DNA of 40,063 bases from an uncultured Acidimicrobiales bacterium (lineage in GTDB: Bacteria; Actinomycetota; Acidimicrobiia; Acidimicrobiales; UBA10347), in assembly GCA_938015575.1 (NCBI GenBank), contig CALLPT010000253.1, positions 1 to 40,063 on the forward strand. Reading direction: 5' to 3'. Positions 35,719 to 40,063 of the stretch are shown piece after piece. The notes beneath the pieces were generated by a model. It saw only the letters and a program-made list of their open reading frames with translations. It made no database searches and was not told the origin of the DNA. A program made the translations under genes and the position numbers. Positions within the stretch are counted from its first letter, which is position 1, and every line of letters starts with the position of its first letter.

Positions 35719-37266
35719 GTGACCGCTTCGCAGGACGTCCCAACTCTTCAGTTCGAACTCGACGGTCGACAGGTCGAGGTGCCCGACGACGGCGCCTCGC
35801 TTCTCGGCACGCTCCGCGACCGTCTGGGCAGCCGCTCCCCCAAGGACGGCTGCAGTCCGCAAGGTCAATGCGGCTGCTGCACCGTGCTCGTCGATGGCCA
35901 GCCGCGCGTCGCATGCGTGACGCCGACCCGGCGGATCAAGGGTCGCTCGGTCACCACGCTCGATGGCCTCGACGAAGCAGACCAGCAGCGATGGGCGAAC
36001 GCCTTTTGCGCCACGGGCGCGAGCCAGTGTGGGTTCTGCACGCCGGGCATCGTCGTCCGCCTCGCTGGTCTCGAAGCCAAGAAGCCAGACGCCACCCACG
36101 ACGATGTCAACAAGGCGCTGGCCGCACACCTGTGTCGTTGCACCGGCTGGCAGACGATTCACGAAGCTTGGGACCTGCGCAACGAAACCGAGGTTGCGAT
36201 CACCTCGGGCGTATCGGCTGGCGAACGCGCCACCCTCGAGGGAGGTGTGGCGCAAGATGTCGGTCCGGCGATCGTGCTCGGCCGGGGCGGCTTCGCCGAC
36301 GACACCGCGCCCGAAGATGCCCTCGTCGCGGTGCGCGCAGCCAGTGGCGATTGGGTCGTCGGCGACACGGTCCACGAAGCTCGCGAACGCGCCGGCAAGA
36401 TTCAAGGCCGACGAACCACCCTCGTTCCCCGCTACCCGCTCGCTCTGCCGACGGGTGAGTGGGCGGCCACGCTGCAGACGACCTGGACCGAGCCGGGCTA
36501 CCTCGAGACCGACGCGTCGTGGGCGATGCCCGACGGCGAGGCCGCGTCGCCACTTGCGAATGCGGGGGCCTTCGGGGCAAAAGCGGATTCGCTGGTTCGA
36601 GAGATCGCCCAGTCGCTTGCCGCCGAACATGGACGTCCCGTTCGCGTGCTGTTCAGCCGAGAGGACACCGTGCATCTGGGGCCCAAGCGGCCGCCGGTTG
36701 CCGGCGGGATGCAACCCGACGGTTCGGGCGTGTTGCGTGTGGTCGCAACGCCGGGCATCGACGAGCGCATTGGCGCCGTAGCGCCCGGGCTGGTCGTCGA
36801 GCATGTCGAGGTCCCCGACCAGCTCGCCACGTCGGCAGCCATCCGTGGCGCCGGCTGGGTCGAAGCGCTCTGCCTGCACGCCATGGCGACCGGCACCACC
36901 AACCGCGTCGTCCTGCCCGACAGCCCCGCGTGGGCCGAAGCCGAGGTCGACGATGAGTCGATCCGGGTGCGGGTCCATGCCGGTGCGATCGGCGACCCTG
37001 TTGTCCTGCGCAGCTACTGCATCGGCGCGGCACACATGGCGACGAGCCTGGTCCGGTCCGAGGCGCTCACGGTCGACGATGCCGGTGTGGTGCAAGATTT
37101 GACGATTCGATCGTTCGGCATCCTTCGCGCGGTCGACATGCCTCGGGTCGAGGTTGAGCTCATTGACAGCAACGACGAGTCAGTCAACGGAAGCGACCTG
37201 GTGTTCGGCGCCGTCGCCGCGGCGACCAGCCTTTACTTGGGTGCATCGCTTTGGCCTCACCGCTAG
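35719..37266 (+). CDS. Xanthine dehydrogenase-like fusion: 2Fe-2S subunit joined to a shortened molybdopterin-binding region
   Basis: CSPQGQCGCCTVLVDG, GASQCGFCTPGIVV, HLCRCTGWQTI 2Fe-2S motifs; then about 330 aa with Mo-hydroxylase-like segments (GYLETDASWA, PVRVLFSREDTVHLGPKRP). Confidence 0.8.
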   Translation: MTASQDVPTLQFELDGRQVEVPDDGASLLGTLRDRLGSRSPKDGCSPQGQCGCCTVLVDGQPRVACVTPTRRIKGRSVTTLDGLDEADQQRWANAFCATGASQCGFCTPGIVVRLAGLEAKKPDATHDDVNKALAAHLCRCTGWQTIHEAWDLRNETEVAITSGVSAGERATLEGGVAQDVGPAIVLGRGGFADDTAPEDALVAVRAASGDWVVGDTVHEARERAGKIQGRRTTLVPRYPLALPTGEWAATLQTTWTEPGYLETDASWAMPDGEAASPLANAGAFGAKADSLVREIAQSLAAEHGRPVRVLFSREDTVHLGPKRPPVAGGMQPDGSGVLRVVATPGIDERIGAVAPGLVVEHVEVPDQLATSAAIRGAGWVEALCLHAMATGTTNRVVLPDSPAWAEAEVDDESIRVRVHAGAIGDPVVLRSYCIGAAHMATSLVRSEALTVDDAGVVQDLTIRSFGILRAVDMPRVEVELIDSNDESVNGSDLVFGAVAAATSLYLGASLWPHR

Positions 37267-37317
37267 TCCGCGCCGAGTTGCAAAGCCGGCCTTCCACATC
37301 CCGTTAGGATGTCGTCC

Positions 37318-37671
37318 GTGACGAAACCAGTCGGTCCTTATACCCCAGTCATGCGCGTTGGCGATTGGGTCATCTGCTCGGGCCAGATCGCCCTCAAGGA
37401 CGGCGCCCTTCACGGCGACTCCGTTGGCGATCAGGTCACCCAGGCCCTCGCCAACATGGCGGGCCTGCTCGATAGTCAGGGCGCCTCGATGAGCGACGTC
37501 GTCAAGACGACGGTCTTCCTCACGGACATGGATGACTACACCGAGATGAACGACGCGTACATCGCCGCGTTCGGCGACCACCGCCCCACCCGCTCGGCAA
37601 TCGCCGTCGCGGCGCTTCCGCTCGGCGCACGTGTCGAGATCGAAGCCTGGGCCAACACCGGGGACAACTGA
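37318..37671 (+). CDS. RidA/YjgF-family protein
   Basis: VTKPVGPYTPVMRVGDWVICSGQIALKDG...VVKTTVFLTDMDDYTEMNDAYIAAFGDHRPTRSAIAVAALPLGARVEIEAWA. Confidence 0.92.
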   Translation: MTKPVGPYTPVMRVGDWVICSGQIALKDGALHGDSVGDQVTQALANMAGLLDSQGASMSDVVKTTVFLTDMDDYTEMNDAYIAAFGDHRPTRSAIAVAALPLGARVEIEAWANTGDN

Positions 37672-37673
37672 TC

Positions 37674-37844
37674 ATGGCCGGCTCGATCATCATCATCGTG
37701 ATCCTCTTCCTCGCTCCGATCGGCATCTTGTTGAGCAGCAGCATCTTCGCTGCGGTGTTCACCAGCCTGCTGAACCGAGATGTCGCCACGACCCACCAGG
37801 GCACCGAGCTCGGAGAACTCGCCGAAAGCAGCGGGACAAGCTGA
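37674..37844 (+). CDS. Small predicted single-TM protein (56 aa)
   Basis: MAGSIIIIVILFLAPIGILLSSSIFAAVFTSLLNRDVATTHQGTELGELAESSGTS*; starts 3 nt after the ridA stop; absent from the supplied ORF track. Confidence 0.6.
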   Translation: MAGSIIIIVILFLAPIGILLSSSIFAAVFTSLLNRDVATTHQGTELGELAESSGTS

Positions 37845-38612
37845 TCAGTCGACGTCGCGAGTGGTCAACGTTCGCGCCGTAAGGGCGACAAACACGAGCG
37901 CGATCGCGACGGGCACCACGACAGCCGCCCAACTCGAGCGGTCGGCCAGCAAGATGTCAATGTCGGTGCCGCGCTGCACGTTGGTCATCAGGTAGCTCCG
38001 GATCGAGAGGCGAGCCGGACCTGATCCCAGACGGGCAAGGACGTTCTCCCACAACGCCAGATAGGCAAGTCCGAGCCAAAGCCCGAACGAGAATCGAACG
38101 CCAACGAACAAGTATGCGCCGCCGTACGCGAGCGAGCCGAGCACGGCCGCGAGCGCGAGCGGCCCCGCGAGGCCCGGTTGCCCGGCAAGGAGACTTCCGA
38201 CCACCAGCGGCGCCACCGTCACCAACATCAGCACCGAGACGACGGCCCCAAACGCTGCGACCGCAAGATGCCATCGAGCGACCGGCTTGAGCCACAGATA
38301 CACCAGCAGGCGGTCTTCTACCAGGTTGCCGAGCATTGGGCTCGCCAACAACAACGCGGCCAGCGGGACGAACGCCGCGATGCCGTACTCGCCGAGCGCG
38401 AACAGGGCTGCCGTCTCGGGCCCATCGGGTCCCGTGGCTTGGCGAGACAGCAGCGAGGTCAACACGACAATGGCAACGAGCCCGCCGAGGGCCACGACGC
38501 GACCCTTGGTCAACTGGCCCCGCAGCAGCAGGCGATAGAGCACCGGGATCGAGCGGCTGGCCGCGACGAGCCGACCTGACGCGGCGGGCGAGATGGTGTC
38601 GGGCGTCGTCAT
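37845..38612 (-). CDS. ABC-2-type transporter permease
   Basis: Multiple hydrophobic segments; adjacent to ABC ATPase with 4-nt overlap. Confidence 0.8.
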   Translation of the reverse strand: MTTPDTISPAASGRLVAASRSIPVLYRLLLRGQLTKGRVVALGGLVAIVVLTSLLSRQATGPDGPETAALFALGEYGIAAFVPLAALLLASPMLGNLVEDRLLVYLWLKPVARWHLAVAAFGAVVSVLMLVTVAPLVVGSLLAGQPGLAGPLALAAVLGSLAYGGAYLFVGVRFSFGLWLGLAYLALWENVLARLGSGPARLSIRSYLMTNVQRGTDIDILLADRSSWAAVVVPVAIALVFVALTARTLTTRDVD

Positions 38613-39598
38613 CGGCTCACCAGGTAGCGGAATACGCTCTCGAGATCATCGTCGAGAGGTCGGACTTCGTGCAGGCGTGTGCCGATCTCGACGCAGAGCG
38701 GCGCCAAGGCACGGGCCAGCTCCGGGGCGTCGGTCGTATCGACTTCGATGACGTTGTTGTCGAGGCTCACGCCGGCGACCTCGGGACGGCGGACCAATGC
38801 CGACGCCAAGCTCCGGGGACGATCGCAACGAATGCGGACCCGCTGGGGACGATCGTCCATGAGCGCGCGGATCTCGCGGAAGTCGCCCTGCGCAGCGAGC
38901 CGGCCCTTGGCGATCACGACCACGTTCGAGCCGAAGCGTTCGACTTCTTCGAGCACGTGGCTCGACACGATGACGGCTCGGCCGTGGGCGGCCAGGTCGT
39001 GAAAGAGCGACACCATGTGGACTCGTTGTCGCGGATCGAGTCCGCTGAGTGGCTCATCGAGCAGGATCACACGTGGCTCATGCACGATCGCCTGCGCAAG
39101 CTTGACCCTCTGGCGCATGCCCTTGCTGTAGGTCGGCAACCGGCGTGGGTCTTCGGGGTCCAGTTCGACCAGCCCGAGCACGCGCCGGGCTTCGCCGTCG
39201 GCGTGCTCGACGCCTTGTAGCTCGGCCGACGCTCGCACGAATTCGAGCGCGCTCAGATGCGTGAACACGGCTTCTTGTTGCGGTGCCAGCCCGATGTTCG
39301 CCGCGGCTGACGGTTCGGTACGAGGGTCCACCCCGAGCACTCGCACCGAGCCACTCGAGGGGCGAGCCAGACCACACAGCATCCGCAACATGGTTGACTT
39401 GCCGGCCCCGTTGGGTCCGAGCAACGCGGTCACGCCCGCCTGGACTGCGAAGCTGACATCGCTCACCGCTACCAAGTCGCCGAACCACTTGGATACGCGA
39501 TCGACGACCACGAGGGCGTCGGCTGGGGGTGGCACAGGGACGGCGCGCTCGACGTCGAGCCGGCCACCGGACGGTGGCGGTGGTGCGGGAGCGGTCAT
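38609..39598 (-). CDS. ABC transporter ATP-binding protein
   Basis: VTALLGPNGAGKSTMLRMLCGLARPSSG, YSKGMRQRVKLAQAIVHEPRVILLDEPLSGLDP. Start ATG 39598. Confidence 0.93.
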   Translation of the reverse strand: MTAPAPPPPSGGRLDVERAVPVPPPADALVVVDRVSKWFGDLVAVSDVSFAVQAGVTALLGPNGAGKSTMLRMLCGLARPSSGSVRVLGVDPRTEPSAAANIGLAPQQEAVFTHLSALEFVRASAELQGVEHADGEARRVLGLVELDPEDPRRLPTYSKGMRQRVKLAQAIVHEPRVILLDEPLSGLDPRQRVHMVSLFHDLAAHGRAVIVSSHVLEEVERFGSNVVVIAKGRLAAQGDFREIRALMDDRPQRVRIRCDRPRSLASALVRRPEVAGVSLDNNVIEVDTTDAPELARALAPLCVEIGTRLHEVRPLDDDLESVFRYLVSR

Positions 39599-40014
39599 CG
39601 CTCGACCCGGATCCGTTGGTAGCGCCACCACGTGGCTGCAAGTGCCACGACCCCATAGGCAGCAGCCGTCGCGATCAATGCAGACCCCGGCAGGCGGTCG
39701 AGTGCCGGGATCGTGAACGCCGGGTCGTTCATGATTCTCTCGGCGGCTTCGCCCATGACTTCGTCTGGTGAACCAAGCGCGATCCAATCGCTCACCTCGA
39801 TCGATTCGGTGAGCCCCACCGTGACGATGGCGGTGATGATGAAGAACGCAGCGATGCTCACGCTGGCGATGCCCCACCGTCGCGGGATCGAGGCGAGAAA
39901 CATCGCGACGCCGGTGTAGAGCGCCGCCGACAACACCCCGGCGAAACACGCGCGACCCAGAATCTCGAGGACTTCGAAGAAGCCGCCGGGCCCGATCGCC
40001 GTCTTGATCCTGGG
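39595..40014 (-). CDS. ABC-2-type permease, 5' end unclear (in-frame TAG at 40017-40015 near window edge)
   Basis: ...GPGGFFEVLEILGRACFAGVLSAALYTGVAMFLASIPRRWGIASVSIAAFFIITAIV...AAAYGVVALAATWWRYQRIRVER*; 4-nt overlap with ABC ATPase start. Confidence 0.6.
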   Translation of the reverse strand, partial: PRIKTAIGPGGFFEVLEILGRACFAGVLSAALYTGVAMFLASIPRRWGIASVSIAAFFIITAIVTVGLTESIEVSDWIALGSPDEVMGEAAERIMNDPAFTIPALDRLPGSALIATAAAYGVVALAATWWRYQRIRVER

Positions 40015-40063
40015 CTACACATTCGCTGGCATCGGGCCGACCGCGACGATCAACATGACCAAG

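Noticed and set aside
40015-40017. In-frame TAG upstream of the last ABC permease, considered as a recoding site
   Set aside because: TAG is not a Sec codon, no hairpin was found, and it lies within 50 nt of the window edge, where truncation or assembly error is likely.
1-40063. Genome-wide reassignment of TGA to a sense codon
   Set aside because: Many intact genes here end at TGA with correct length (for example hemG, erpA and the Rieske-ThDP gene) and Trp is encoded by TGG.

Overview
High-GC actinobacterial chromosomal window (gene content and style suggest an Acidimicrobiia-like lineage; inference). Most of it is ordinary housekeeping: heme genes hemE/hemG, HAD phosphatase, HelD-like and Lhr helicases, Nei-type glycosylase, an alpha-galactosidase/sugar ABC locus with a DeoR regulator, a LigD-type polymerase and ATP-dependent ligase, Mrp/SufR-like/ErpA Fe-S genes, RidA and an ABC-2 exporter. 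The main result is three places where an in-frame TGA interrupts an otherwise continuous protein and is followed by a compact hairpin with nearly the same geometry (13-14 nt spacer, 6-8 bp stem, 3-4 nt loop starting with G; loop 21-25 nt after TGA), as expected of bacterial SECIS elements. (1) At the left edge, minus strand, a mycothiol-dependent nitroreductase (Rv2466c/DsbA-fold) gene has TGA exactly at the first Cys of the CPWC active site (FWVDPI-U-PWCW). (2) A 99-codon small protein resembling the HesB-like/'CC/Se motif' selenoprotein type has TGA at codon 30 (KAVG-U-GKVAEV). (3) A PAS-GGDEF-EAL c-di-GMP protein is split inside its PAS domain by TGA at codon 80; this would be an unusual selenoprotein, but a nonsense mutation or sequencing error is also possible. 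The supplied ORF track breaks all three genes at the TGA. Other observations: a recurrent leaderless promoter architecture (TANNNT ending 6 nt before the start codon), a Rieske-ThDP enzyme fusion, a 2Fe-2S/shortened molybdenum-hydroxylase fusion, a putative HExxH lipoprotein, and candidate operators and structured RNAs. No selA/selB/selC/selD, CRISPR array, tRNA, rRNA or IS element was recognised in the window.
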